Source: Nitrosospira sp. (lineage in GTDB: Bacteria; Pseudomonadota; Gammaproteobacteria; Burkholderiales; Nitrosomonadaceae). Taken from it: DNA of 64,000 bases. The stretch's first letter is position 1; each line of letters begins with the position of its first letter. Made by a program: the position numbers and the translations under genes. Shown piece after piece: positions 20,757 to 32,435 of this stretch. Where the stretch lies: assembly GCA_013821425.1 (NCBI GenBank), contig JACDGV010000005.1:49513-113512 (forward strand). The letters run 5' to 3'. The notes beneath the pieces were generated by a model. It did not search any database and had not been told where the DNA came from. It saw nothing but the letters and a program-made list of their open reading frames with translations.

Positions 20757-21749
20757 CTATCCGCAATAACCATTGGCCTGAAACCACTTCATTGCGTCCT
20801 CTAGCGCGTTCGCGGAAGGCCGGTACTGGTAACCCAACTCGCGCACGGCCTTCTCGCTGGAGAAAAACATTATTTTTCTCGCCATGCGGACACTGTCTAG
20901 TGTGGCCCGGGGCTCGACCTTGGTAACCACGGCCATCTTTTCCATCAGCCACGCCGCTGGTAAAACCAGCCCGATGGGAAGATTAAGTCGCCTGGTTTGC
21001 TTACCCTGAATTTCGTCTATCGTCTGGAGTATTTGCAGTAACGTCATGTTCTCACCCCCGAGAATATAACGCTCCCCCGGCTTGCCATGCCTATAAGCCA
21101 GCAGGTGTCCATACGCAATATCATCGACATGGGCGACATTCAAGCCGGTGTTCACGTAAGCTGGCATGCGTCCGCTTAGCGTATCCACCACTATGCGGCC
21201 GGTCGGCGTCGGTTTGATATCACGCGGGCCTATCGGCGTAGACGGATTTACGATAACCAACGGCAGTTTTTGCTCATTTGTAATTTTCTTAACTATTTGT
21301 TCCGCAATGAATTTGGAACGCTTATAGTGCCCGGTCATCGATTTGAGGCTGGAAGGGCTCTCCTCATTGGCGGAATTCCCATCCACGTTGGTCCCCAACG
21401 TTGCGACGCTGCTGGTATACACCATGCGTTTCATTCCGGCTTCGGCGGAGGCGATTATCAGCGCCTGCGTTCCCTTCACATTAATGTCGTACATGGTCTC
21501 CGGGTCTGACACCCAGAGACGATAATCGGCGGCGAGGTGGAATAAGTTATCACAACCGGAAACCGCAGGTTTCAATGACTCGACGGAGCGCAAATCACCC
21601 TCGAGGAGCTCAACAGGGAGCTTGCAAAGATTTCTCCGGTCGCTTCCCGGCCTTACCAGGCAACGTACCTCGTGGTTAGCGTTAAGCAAACAACGTACGA
21701 CCGCCGAGCCTACAAACCCGTTTGCACCCGTAACCAGTGATTTCGTCAT
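20757..21749 (-). CDS. hpnA: HpnA-like NAD-dependent sugar epimerase/dehydratase
   Basis: 330 residues, extended short-chain dehydrogenase fold. Cofactor motif VTGANGFVGSAVVR at the N-terminus; active-site YKRSK with TSSVATLG upstream. NLFHLAADYRLWVSDPETMY is typical of the hopanoid-associated epimerases (HpnA, once annotated as dihydroflavonol reductase). In hopanoid producers it belongs to side-chain modification, but no squalene-hopene cyclase gene is in this window, so the role is by family only. It is convergent with csoR, 37 bases apart. Confidence 0.82.
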   Translation of the reverse strand: MTKSLVTGANGFVGSAVVRCLLNANHEVRCLVRPGSDRRNLCKLPVELLEGDLRSVESLKPAVSGCDNLFHLAADYRLWVSDPETMYDINVKGTQALIIASAEAGMKRMVYTSSVATLGTNVDGNSANEESPSSLKSMTGHYKRSKFIAEQIVKKITNEQKLPLVIVNPSTPIGPRDIKPTPTGRIVVDTLSGRMPAYVNTGLNVAHVDDIAYGHLLAYRHGKPGERYILGGENMTLLQILQTIDEIQGKQTRRLNLPIGLVLPAAWLMEKMAVVTKVEPRATLDSVRMARKIMFFSSEKAVRELGYQYRPSANALEDAMKWFQANGYCG

Positions 21750-21953
21750 GTTGATCCTCGTTCGACTCCGGTTCAGTTATGCAGACCTGATCCGAGATGG
21801 AAATTAGCGTTGTTATGCTACGCCGCAGCTAAATTTATTGCTTTGTCTGGGCGGCGGGGAATGGATTCAACAATAGATCGTCTTGGCGGAATAAAAGTGG
21901 CTAAACACCGATATCAATACCGACGAAGAAAAGAACGTGGATGCTTTCGCCAG

Positions 21954-23600
21954 TCACGTGCCTCGCGTCGAAAGATGTTTCTCCACATCTTTCTTGCTGA
22001 AACCCAGGGCGGCGGCTACGCGGTCCGCATGACTGACTCTGGATACCCCAGGAATCAACCGGTAAGTCGGCCCCGGCGGCAGGAACTCGCCCTGCAGATA
22101 ACGGCCGATGCCTTTTTCCTGCAAACGCTCGCATAACTCATGGTTATGGGTGACCAGCAATGTGCTTGCTCCAAGCTTGTGAAATCCCGCAAGCACGTAT
22201 TCGGAAAGGTCCATTTTCTCTTCGAATGTCGTTCCTTCCGATAACTCGTCCAGCACAACGAGGCAGCGGGCCGTGGAGTTGAAGAAGATTTCGCGCGTGC
22301 GTTTGAGTTCATGAGCGAAGCGCCCCATGCCCTCATCCAGGTGGCCCGGGTCAGGTACCTGGTAGAAAATACGTTCCGCCAGCACGGCACGTGCGTGCGC
22401 TGCGGGAATGTAACAACCGATCTGGGCCAGCAACTGAATCTGAACCACTGTTTTACAGTAGGCTGTCTTGCCGCCGCTATTTGGCCCCGTGATAACCAGC
22501 AGTCGTCCGGCGTCATCAAGTGATATATCGTTGGGTACATAGTTGAGATTGGTTTTGGCCAGTAGCGGATTTCTAGCCTCAGTAACGCAAAGAGAGTGTC
22601 GCTCGCTTTCCACTATTTCCGGCAGCGCCATCTTGCCACCAAAGACCTGCGAATAACGATGAAAGGACAATATCTCGTCGAGCATGCCCATCGTTTCCAG
22701 CACCCGCTCCAGTTCGGGGCTATGCTTGAACAGCTTGCGCAGCGGATAAATGACCGAGTCGCGATCCGACGTGCCGATGGCTATCAAGAGGACGGGCAAG
22801 ATCAGTAACGCCAGGGCGAGTATTCCATACCCGAGGAATGCAATGCCGAAATTGGCCAGAAAATCCTGAAACAAATAAAGAGCGGCACCGACTGCTGCCA
22901 TCGCAGATAACATTGGAATGGGTTTGATCACCGACGGTGTGAAGCGTGGGAAGGGGAAATAGCGCAGCTTTTCGTCCCTTGTCTTGAACTTTCCTTCCAT
23001 AGGGTAGACCGGCCCTTGCATCAGGGAATAGATTCGCGAGTTGCTAAAGTCGCGGATCGCACCGAATAGATCGCGCATATATGCACTCCGCGGTTGTGGC
23101 AAAGTTTCCACCCCCTCTACCAGATCGACGGCAAAGCCGGTGCCGTCGATGAACTGATGATAGCCATAGCCGCTAAACTCCATCTCATCCCTGGCAGTGT
23201 TGGAATTTTCTATACTGAAACCGCCGTTAAAGGTTCCGTAAAGCAACTGGTAGAGAGACTGCTCTCCACGCACCATCCCGTGAATAAACTTGCACAATGC
23301 TTCCCGGAGCGCGGGGTTGGACTTAAGCTCCTGCAGCGCCTCCTGTTTTTTTCGTACCATGGAGGCATCAGTTCCCGGACGGGCTAGCGATCGATAAAGT
23401 ACCGATTGTCCGGCATGAGTGACGGCGTGATTAAGTGAGTCGAATAATTGATCCGTTTCGATGGCATCGAAAGTCTTCCCGTCCAGAACGCCCTTGTCGA
23501 ATTCAGCCGGACGGGAACCCCGGACCCCCACGGGCCGATCTCCGCTCGAAAGGATGGGGGGCAGGCTCTGGTATGAAACAGATACAGCGGGATCACTCAT
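21954..23600 (-). CDS. MutS-like ATPase with an inserted membrane hairpin
   Basis: 548 residues. The C-terminal third is a MutS-type ATPase: Walker A TGPNSGGKT at 371-379, Walker B CLVVLDE at 446-452, then a switch-like VTHNHELC. The middle has a MutS lever-like helical region, interrupted by two hydrophobic stretches at about 229-247 and 252-276 that look transmembrane. The mismatch-binding (F-x-E) and connector domains of true MutS are absent. So this is a membrane-bound MutS-family ATPase of unknown job, not the mismatch repair protein. No MutL or nuclease is next to it. Confidence 0.82.
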   Translation of the reverse strand: MSDPAVSVSYQSLPPILSSGDRPVGVRGSRPAEFDKGVLDGKTFDAIETDQLFDSLNHAVTHAGQSVLYRSLARPGTDASMVRKKQEALQELKSNPALREALCKFIHGMVRGEQSLYQLLYGTFNGGFSIENSNTARDEMEFSGYGYHQFIDGTGFAVDLVEGVETLPQPRSAYMRDLFGAIRDFSNSRIYSLMQGPVYPMEGKFKTRDEKLRYFPFPRFTPSVIKPIPMLSAMAAVGAALYLFQDFLANFGIAFLGYGILALALLILPVLLIAIGTSDRDSVIYPLRKLFKHSPELERVLETMGMLDEILSFHRYSQVFGGKMALPEIVESERHSLCVTEARNPLLAKTNLNYVPNDISLDDAGRLLVITGPNSGGKTAYCKTVVQIQLLAQIGCYIPAAHARAVLAERIFYQVPDPGHLDEGMGRFAHELKRTREIFFNSTARCLVVLDELSEGTTFEEKMDLSEYVLAGFHKLGASTLLVTHNHELCERLQEKGIGRYLQGEFLPPGPTYRLIPGVSRVSHADRVAAALGFSKKDVEKHLSTRGT

Positions 23601-24034
23601 AATTGGCCCGGGCTGGCGGTTCCTTGTCGGTCAGAGCGAAACAACCGGTTAAACGATCCGGGGATACGAGAGGGGCAGCGGCCTTCCTTGCAAAAAATCC
23701 AACATTTCGCCCTTCGCGTCCTTCGCGCGTCACCGACACCGCGGGACGGGGCTTTGGGCAGGCCATGCAAGAATCTCATTGGAACCTCGTATAAATTAGC
23801 CTGCAGGCACCTTCGCGACTGACGCGCCACTGATACGCGACTGGTGGCCGAATAAGCTGCAAGGGCAAAAGGGACGAGCCGGAGATGGACCAAGGAGACG
23901 AGGAAGACCATGGCGAAACGCCTATCCTGACACCCTTATTGCCCCTTGCTTAGGGACACGGCAAGGCGGTGCGTTCGCAACACCCGCCGTCGCCTCAGGA
24001 GCTAGCGGCCAGCAATTAGTCATTCAAGCCGTGG
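23601..24034. other. Intergenic region between mutS-like gene and tolC
   Basis: 434 bases. It should carry the promoter of the MutS-like gene and the 3' end of tolC, both minus strand. I see no supported gene, no clear terminator and no strong promoter. One open frame across it lacks a ribosome site and has unlikely composition. Confidence 0.5.
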
Positions 24035-25393
24035 TTATCGCGCCAGTACGTCATTTATCTTTCTTAAGTCTTCCTCATCCAGTTCTCCCGCCTCCGCCGC
24101 CAGCCTCAATCTCGACATGAGGAAATTGTAGCGCGCCTGGGCAAGATCCCGTCGCGCCGAATAATACAAATGCTGCGCGTTGAGCACATCCACCTCGGTT
24201 CTCACCCCCACCTCCTGTCCAAGTTTGGTGGAATCCACCTGGCTCTGGCTAGATATCAGCGCCTGCTGGAGGGCGTGCACCTGGGCAATGCCGTTGGTAA
24301 CATTGAGATACTGCTGACTCACTTGCAATACGCTGTTGCGCCGGACGTCGTTCAGGTCCTGGAGCACCTTTTCCCGTATTGCCAGAGCTTCACGTACACG
24401 GGACTGCGCACCAAAACCCTGGAATAGCGGAAAGCTGAGTTGAACCCCGATTTCCTTTGATGTCAGATCGAGAGGCCTTCCAGTAATCGTGCCGCCAACA
24501 CCTTTCTGATCACTATAGATCGCCACCAGGTCAAGAGTGGGGTAGTGTCCCGCTTTGGCTCGTTCCACGTCCTGTTTTGCAATTTCATATACCGATTGCT
24601 GGACTTTCAGAGCGAGGTTGTTCTGTTCAGCCACACTAATCCAATCCTGCATATTTGCATACTTCAGCGCAAGCAGATCGAAGGCCGCGTCGTCCGGGGG
24701 CAGCAGATCATCAGGCATGCGCCCGATAATCTGCTGCAACGCCCGTTTTCGTACCTCGAGATCGTTGCCAGCCGCGATTTCCAGCGAAGTAGTTAAATCG
24801 GAGCGGGCCTGGGCCTCATACGTATCCACGATGGTGGCCGTTCCCACCTCAAAATTGCGCCTGGCCTGCTCCAACTGTTCTCCGATGGCTTTTTTCTGAG
24901 CCTCCGCCACCTCTACATTCACCTGGGCGGCGAGTATGTCGAAATACGCCTGGGCGACCCGCAAAATCAGGTCCTGCGCTGCGATGATGAACTGGGAATC
25001 CGCCTGTGCAACCTGAAGCTTGGACTGTTCGTAGATAGCGAAATTTTCCTTGCGATAAATCGGCTGGGTTGCGGTGATAGTCAAACTCTGGTTATCGATT
25101 ACTACTTCGGACGGCCTAACCGCAACCCCGACGCCGATCGGGATTCCGCTAACGCTCTCAATATCAATCCACTGCCGCCGCCGCACAGCCGCGAGCGTGA
25201 CAGTAGGCAACAGCCCGGCCCTGCCCTGAGGCAGTTTTTCCTGCGCGGCCTCATGTGCCGCGCGCGCGGCACTATACTGCGCGTCGTATTCCAGCGCCTC
25301 CCGATATATCGTCATCAGATCGGCGGCTTGGAGCGGAGTATGCAAAGCTGCCCCGCAAATTAAAATCGCATAGATGTATTGCGAAATTTTCAC
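24035..25393 (-). CDS. tolC: TolC-family outer membrane efflux protein
   Basis: 452 residues. Signal peptide MKISQYIYAILICGAALHTPLQA, then two OEP repeats of long helices (AYFDILAAQVNVEVAEAQKKA; QQYLNVTNGIAQVHALQQAL) typical of the trimeric TolC channel-tunnel. It forms the outer membrane exit duct for type I secretion and RND-type pumps. No inner-membrane partner is in the window. A pcm-like gene is 118 bases upstream on the same strand; this pairing is common in betaproteobacteria and suggests one transcript. Confidence 0.93.
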   Translation of the reverse strand: MKISQYIYAILICGAALHTPLQAADLMTIYREALEYDAQYSAARAAHEAAQEKLPQGRAGLLPTVTLAAVRRRQWIDIESVSGIPIGVGVAVRPSEVVIDNQSLTITATQPIYRKENFAIYEQSKLQVAQADSQFIIAAQDLILRVAQAYFDILAAQVNVEVAEAQKKAIGEQLEQARRNFEVGTATIVDTYEAQARSDLTTSLEIAAGNDLEVRKRALQQIIGRMPDDLLPPDDAAFDLLALKYANMQDWISVAEQNNLALKVQQSVYEIAKQDVERAKAGHYPTLDLVAIYSDQKGVGGTITGRPLDLTSKEIGVQLSFPLFQGFGAQSRVREALAIREKVLQDLNDVRRNSVLQVSQQYLNVTNGIAQVHALQQALISSQSQVDSTKLGQEVGVRTEVDVLNAQHLYYSARRDLAQARYNFLMSRLRLAAEAGELDEEDLRKINDVLAR

Positions 25394-25511
25394 TTTGATT
25401 CGAGATTGCCTTACTCTGGCGGGGGGAAAGAGAACAGTCCCCCGATTGAACCCGACTCACGCCATGGGTTAGTCAGACGAGCCTGCGCCGGATAGGGGTG
25501 ACCCGGAAGAA

Positions 25512-26183
25512 TCAAAACACAAATCTCGCGGGCTGCTTTGCGTTTTTGAGCGGAGATATGCAGGTCTCGAACAGACCGGCTGTCTTGTATACGCCAGCGG
25601 TGCCCTTTTCTTCCTGCGCCACACAAGTCATGAGCATGGCCTCCATTACCGGAGCATCGCCCACCACCGCGAACAGGCGCCCCCCCGCCTTGAGGCTTTT
25701 GGGAAACGCCTCCGGCAAGACCGGCGTGGACCCTGTGAGTACGATCACGTCATAGGGCGCGTATGCAGGCCAACCATTGGCCGCATCCCCATTTTCAACC
25801 AATACATTGGTGATACCGTGAGCCTCAAGATTCTTCTCGGCCATGGCCTTCAGCTCGGGCACAATTTCTACGCTATAAACATATTCTCCTTTCCTGGCAA
25901 GTAGCGCGGTCAGATAACCACTGCCGCCACCTACCTCCAGAATCCTGTCGGTTTTTTTTATTTGCAGTTCCTGAAGGATGCGCGCTTCCAGCTTGGGGGC
26001 AAGCATTACTTCACCATGTCCAAGGGGAATTTCCATATCCACAAACGCGAGAGAACGGTAAGCCGCAGGGACAAACTCCTCACGCCGCATCTCGAACAAT
26101 AATTTAAGAACTTCCTGGTCCAGCACTTCCCATGTGCGAATCTGCTGCTCCACCATGTTAAACCGGCTTTGTTCGAGATCCAT
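25512..26183 (-). CDS. pcm: Protein-L-isoaspartate O-methyltransferase-like protein
   Basis: 223 residues from ATG 26183; a TTG 12 codons earlier is also open. SAM methyltransferase of the PCMT family: FVPAAYRSLAFVDMEIPLGHGE, then the SAM site ILEVGGGSGYLTALLA, and a late GGRLFAVVGD. True PCMTs repair isoaspartyl residues. Members next to tolC are a divergent branch and their substrate is not proven. The last residues (CISPLKNAKQPARFVF) fit that branch. Upstream and divergent lies the thiC leader. Confidence 0.85.
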   Translation of the reverse strand: MDLEQSRFNMVEQQIRTWEVLDQEVLKLLFEMRREEFVPAAYRSLAFVDMEIPLGHGEVMLAPKLEARILQELQIKKTDRILEVGGGSGYLTALLARKGEYVYSVEIVPELKAMAEKNLEAHGITNVLVENGDAANGWPAYAPYDVIVLTGSTPVLPEAFPKSLKAGGRLFAVVGDAPVMEAMLMTCVAQEEKGTAGVYKTAGLFETCISPLKNAKQPARFVF

Positions 26184-26249
26184 CTCCAACCCTATATAAA
26201 AGTCATCACAGACTTGCAATTATTCCATATTTCCATTAGCTTCACAGCA

Positions 26250-28287
<2,038 letters not shown>

Positions 28288-28596
28288 TGACCCCGCACTC
28301 GTCCCGCTTGCCATCGTTCGGAAGCCGGAGATTTCGCTTTCTCCGGTCCCGGACGCGACGAATTGCAAGGTTGCAGCCGAGGGGGAAGTGAAGCAGCAAC
28401 GCAATCTCCCCATGAAGCACCGCACTCGGAGGCCAAAAAGGCAATCTCATGTGCGATAATGGTCGATTGCTTCCCTCCCGGTTAATCACAGCCGTTTACA
28501 TCCGAACTGGATACGCTATTGCCTCGTAACACCCTTCCCGAATCATGTTTGTCCGAGCCTGTCCGGAATCATATGCTGTTGCCCGGATAGCCGCGC
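28288..28596. other. Intergenic region between thiC and uppP
   Basis: 309 bases, no gene. A 7-bp hairpin CCGGAGA/TCTCCGG (28325-28331 and 28340-28346) 38 bases after the thiC stop may be a weak terminator; it has no T-run. No clear promoter for uppP is visible. Confidence 0.5.
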
Positions 28597-29421
28597 ATGG
28601 ACTGGCTCCTGCTCTTCAAAGCTCTTATCCTAGGCATTGTCGAAGGCCTGACCGAATTTCTTCCGATTTCATCCACAGGTCATCTTATCCTTGCAGGCGA
28701 TTTGCTTGACTTCAACGACGAAAAAGGCAAGGTATTCACGATTGTGATCCAGCTAGGCGCAATCCTGGCCGTGTGCTGGGAGTATCGCGTCAAGCTCGGA
28801 AGCGTAATTGCGGATATTGGCTCTCGGCAGGACGCAAACCGTTTTGTATTGAACCTTTTCATCGCTTTTATGCCTGCGGCCATTTTAGGCTTGTTATTCA
28901 TCAAGACCATCAAGCACTATCTGTTTCATCCGGTGCCGGTGGCGATCGCATTAATAGTTGGAGGAGTATTGATCCTGTGGGCAGAGCGCAGGAAACACGT
29001 GGTGGATGTCGAACGGGTCGAAGACATGGACTGGAGGCATGCCCTCAAGGTGGGATTAATGCAATGCCTGGCGCTGATACCCGGTACCTCGCGCTCCGGC
29101 GCCACCATCATCGGTGGGCTTTTTTTCGGCTTATCCCGCAAGGCTGCCACCGAGTTTTCGTTCTTCCTGGCCATCCCCATAATGTTCGCAGCTACCTTCT
29201 ATGAGCTTTACCAGAATCGCGACATTCTCCAGTTCGATGATGGCGGCGTATTCCTGATCGGTTTCGTTGCTTCGTTCATCAGCGCGCTGGTCGCCGTGCG
29301 CGGGCTGTTGCGTTTTATCAGCAATCACGACTTCACCGTTTTTGCGTGGTACCGGATCGCTTTTGGCATCGTCGTGCTGGTCACGGCTTATTCGGGCGTG
29401 GTCGAATGGTCAGCCCCGTAG
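28597..29421 (+). CDS. uppP: Undecaprenyl-diphosphatase
   Basis: 274 residues, eight membrane segments. The BacA/UppP motifs are both present: [17 protein letters not shown] near residues 16-32 and [13 protein letters not shown] near 161-173, with the catalytic Glu and Arg. It dephosphorylates undecaprenyl diphosphate to recycle the lipid carrier for peptidoglycan and other cell-wall polymers. Normal length. Confidence 0.96.
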   Translation: MDWLLLFKALILGIVEGLTEFLPISSTGHLILAGDLLDFNDEKGKVFTIVIQLGAILAVCWEYRVKLGSVIADIGSRQDANRFVLNLFIAFMPAAILGLLFIKTIKHYLFHPVPVAIALIVGGVLILWAERRKHVVDVERVEDMDWRHALKVGLMQCLALIPGTSRSGATIIGGLFFGLSRKAATEFSFFLAIPIMFAATFYELYQNRDILQFDDGGVFLIGFVASFISALVAVRGLLRFISNHDFTVFAWYRIAFGIVVLVTAYSGVVEWSAP

Positions 29422-29488
29422 ATCGGATGCCAACCGCGCGTCGCAGCCGATACCCGGCGTTGCTGAAGAAAGCCCTGAAGATGCTTGA

Positions 29489-29941
29489 TCAATTCTGCAC
29501 CCATGGCAGACCGGCTGCTTTCCAGCCACCTTTTGCGCCGCGGTGGCTGCTCGAGTCCTTATCACCCTCGAAGCCCTCGAGAACGTTATAGCAACTCTTG
29601 TAACCCAGTTCGGTAGCGGTAGCGGCTGCCTGGTGCGAGCGGCCCCCACTGCGGCAGATGAACATCGTTAGCGATTCCTTATCCACCTGGCTCGAAAGAT
29701 AGGTAAGAAAATCCGGGTTATGCCGCATGCCCGGATAGGACTGCCACTCTATTTCAACTGCTCCCGGAATCCTGCCTACCCAATCCCATTCAGCTCTGGA
29801 GCGCACATCTACCAGTTTCGCGCCGGGTGCTTCCTGCAGCAGAGCAAGGGCTTCGGCAGGCAGGAGCGCACCTGCGTATGGCAAGTTCATTTCCTCGGCG
29901 CGCTGTTGCCCCCTTTCAAGAATTGCGGTAATAGTTTCCAT
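29489..29941 (-). CDS. Rhodanese-domain protein
   Basis: 150 residues, one rhodanese domain. VDVRSRAEWDWVGRIPGAVEIEW is the CH2A-type motif, and the active loop FICRSGGRS has the catalytic cysteine at about residue 115. N-terminal 30 residues form a short helical extension. A sulfur carrier or sulfurtransferase; the acceptor is unknown. It converges on uppP. Confidence 0.88.
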   Translation of the reverse strand: METITAILERGQQRAEEMNLPYAGALLPAEALALLQEAPGAKLVDVRSRAEWDWVGRIPGAVEIEWQSYPGMRHNPDFLTYLSSQVDKESLTMFICRSGGRSHQAAATATELGYKSCYNVLEGFEGDKDSSSHRGAKGGWKAAGLPWVQN

Positions 29942-30096
29942 ATCGCCTTCCGCCGTGTCATATAAAAATGCAATGGTATTCCATTTTTCGGGCCTTGACT
30001 AAACCGTTAGGGAAGCCTGCATCCACAGGCTCTATCAAATAATCGGCAACATCCTGTGTTTGCCCCGACTTGTTGAAGAACTGGTAGCGCTCCTGC

Positions 30097-30105
30097 TGAT
30101 ATAAT
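30097..30105 (+). promoter_or_regulatory. Extended -10 promoter candidate for glnA
   Basis: TGATATAAT (TG-n-TATAAT), 59 bases before the glnA start. A TTGAAG is 21 bases upstream, too far for a good -35, but extended -10 promoters tolerate that. No sigma-54 consensus (TGGCAC-N5-TTGC) is visible, which is notable for a glnA. Confidence 0.5.
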
Positions 30106-30163
30106 CCCTACCGTTGTGATCGGGTCTTTTCGTATTAACTGCAATTCTGGTTTGGGGAAAAAA

Positions 30164-31573
30164 ATGGCGGTTGGCGATGTTCTGACGATGATTCAGGACA
30201 ACGAAGTGAAATTCGTTGATCTTCGATTTACTGATACCCGCGGCAAAGAACAGCACGTAACCCTGCCCGCTCACGCCGTCGATCCCGACAAGCTCGAGGA
30301 CGGCCATGCGTTCGATGGTTCCTCCATTGCCGGCTGGAAAGGGATTCACGCATCTGACATGCTGCTGATGCCCGATCCTGACACCGCCAGAATGGATCCC
30401 TTCATGGACGAGGCTACACTTTTTATGACTTGCGACGTGGTGGAGCCTTCCGATGGCAAAGGCTATAACCGCGATCCACGCTCTCTGGCAAAACGCGGCG
30501 AGGCTTATCTCAAGTCGACTGGCATTGGCGATACCGCGTACTTTGGGCCGGAGCCTGAATTCTTCATTTTTGACTCGGTCACCTGGCACGCGGACATGTC
30601 CGGTTGTTCGGTAAAAATCGAATCGGAAGAAGCCGCCTGGAGCTCCGCGGAAAAGTACGAAGGCGGTAATATCGGCCACCGTCCCGCCATAAAGGGAGGT
30701 TATTTTCCTGTTCCCCCCATTGATTCCCTGCACGATATCCGCTCCGCCATGTGTCTTGCACTGGAAGAAATGGGCATTGAAGTCGAGGTACACCACCACG
30801 AAGTCGCAACTGCCGGGCAGTGTGAAATCGGCACCAAGTACAGTAGTCTGGTGAAGCGAGCCGACTGGACCCAGGCATTCAAATACGTGGTGCACAACAT
30901 CGCCCACTCCTATGGGAAGACAGCCACCTTCATGCCAAAACCGATTGTGGGGGACAACGGTTCCGGCATGCATGTGCATCAATCCATCTGGAAAGGCGGC
31001 CAGAATCTGTTTTCCGGCAACGGTTATGCGGGGCTTTCGGAAATGGCTCTGTTTTACGTGGGCGGAATTATCAAGCACGCCAAGGCTCTGAATGCCATTA
31101 CTAATCCCGGTACCAATTCCTACAAGCGCCTGGTTCCGGGCTTCGAAGCGCCCATCAATCTTGCTTACTCGGTCAGCAACCGTTCGGCGGCAGTACGGAT
31201 ACCGTATGCTAACAGTCCCAAAGGACGCCGTATCGAAGTCCGCTTTCCTGATCCCACAGCCAATCCTTATCTCGCATTCACCGCCTTGATGATGGCCGGG
31301 CTTGATGGCATTCAGAACAAGATTCATCCTGGAGACCCGATGGACAAGAATCTTTATGACCTTCCGCCCGAAGAGGCTGCCAGGATTCCCAACCCTTGCG
31401 TCTCGCTGGACGAGGCGCTGGATAGCCTGGACAAGGACCGCAATTTTCTTACCAGGGGCGGGGTATTTTCAAATGATATGATTGATGCCTACATCGAACT
31501 CAAGATGGAGGAAGTCACCCGCTTTCGCATGACTACCCATCCGGTCGAGTTCGACATGTACTACAGTCTCTGA
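30164..31573 (+). CDS. glnA: Glutamine synthetase, type I
   Basis: 469 residues from ATG 30164, preceded by GGGG; the frame is open upstream but lacks a second site. Glutamine synthetase I-beta: [30 protein letters not shown] and [16 protein letters not shown] [14 protein letters not shown] are intact. Tyr398 in [10 protein letters not shown] is the adenylylation site, so activity is probably controlled by GlnE. It makes glutamine from glutamate and ammonia, the main assimilation route. No ntrBC genes follow; a Sel1 lipoprotein gene does. Confidence 0.97.
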   Translation: MAVGDVLTMIQDNEVKFVDLRFTDTRGKEQHVTLPAHAVDPDKLEDGHAFDGSSIAGWKGIHASDMLLMPDPDTARMDPFMDEATLFMTCDVVEPSDGKGYNRDPRSLAKRGEAYLKSTGIGDTAYFGPEPEFFIFDSVTWHADMSGCSVKIESEEAAWSSAEKYEGGNIGHRPAIKGGYFPVPPIDSLHDIRSAMCLALEEMGIEVEVHHHEVATAGQCEIGTKYSSLVKRADWTQAFKYVVHNIAHSYGKTATFMPKPIVGDNGSGMHVHQSIWKGGQNLFSGNGYAGLSEMALFYVGGIIKHAKALNAITNPGTNSYKRLVPGFEAPINLAYSVSNRSAAVRIPYANSPKGRRIEVRFPDPTANPYLAFTALMMAGLDGIQNKIHPGDPMDKNLYDLPPEEAARIPNPCVSLDEALDSLDKDRNFLTRGGVFSNDMIDAYIELKMEEVTRFRMTTHPVEFDMYYSL

Positions 31574-31634
31574 CCTTTCTGTTCGTATCCTGCTCGGTTC
31601 TGGTTCGCGCAGGACATAAAAGGGCTTATACCTG

Positions 31635-32300
31635 ATGAACCCTCTTGTTGCCATGTTGCTCACCGCGCCCTTCTTGCTCATGCTTACGGGGTGCGGTGAA
31701 AAATCTCCGGAAAGTGCCGATAAGTCGGAAATACAGACCCGGCTCCCGGATGAGTTCACTTCTGAAAAGCAAATCCCATCGCTTCTGGAAGACACGCTGA
31801 CGCCCGACGAAAAATCGGAGTTGTTACAGCAAATCATGCCATCCGAGCCTGGAAACGAGTTAACCCCGGAAGAAAAATTCCTGAACCTGAGGAAAGATGC
31901 GGAGGCCGGAGATCCCAAGGCACAAAATGGGCTCGGGGTGATGTATTACACAGGGGAAGCCGTATCAAAGGGTGCGTCAGGCAAAATACTTGACAACGAT
32001 CCCGCTACCGCCGCAGCCTGGTTTCATCGGTCTGCTGCGCAGGGGTATGCCGACGCGCAATTCAACCTGGGACTGATGTACGCAAATGGTGAAGGTGTTC
32101 CCCAAGACCCGGTGAAAGCGGTAGAGTTATTTCAAAAAGCGGCTGAACAAGGTAATGTCGATGCGCAAAATAATCTCGGCGTAATGTACTACGCCGGGGA
32201 GGGCGTACCGAAAGACGACGCAAAAGCCAGGGAATGGTTCAGGAAAGCAGCTGCACAGGGCAACGCCGATGCGCAGGCCAATCTTGACGCGATGAAATAA
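31635..32300 (+). CDS. Sel1-repeat lipoprotein
   Basis: 221 residues. Lipoprotein signal MNPLVAMLLTAPFLLMLTGC with lipobox LTGC (Cys20). After an acidic linker come three Sel1-like repeats from about residue 90 to the end (AWFHRSAAQGYADAQFNLG; LFQKAAEQGNVDAQNNLG; WFRKAAAQGNADAQANLD). These are alpha-helical scaffolds for protein contacts. Anchored in a membrane facing the periplasm. Partner unknown; lies 61 bases after glnA on the same strand. Confidence 0.88.
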   Translation: MNPLVAMLLTAPFLLMLTGCGEKSPESADKSEIQTRLPDEFTSEKQIPSLLEDTLTPDEKSELLQQIMPSEPGNELTPEEKFLNLRKDAEAGDPKAQNGLGVMYYTGEAVSKGASGKILDNDPATAAAWFHRSAAQGYADAQFNLGLMYANGEGVPQDPVKAVELFQKAAEQGNVDAQNNLGVMYYAGEGVPKDDAKAREWFRKAAAQGNADAQANLDAMK

Positions 32301-32435
32301 CAAGCGGCGCTCACGTCAGGTTAAGCATACCGCGATTTACGCACCAGGATTTCGGGCGAATATGAAGACGAAAACCTTGACGCGAAGCCCGCGCCGCGCC
32401 GCGCCACCCGATTAACCTAGATTCGCGGTAAACGC

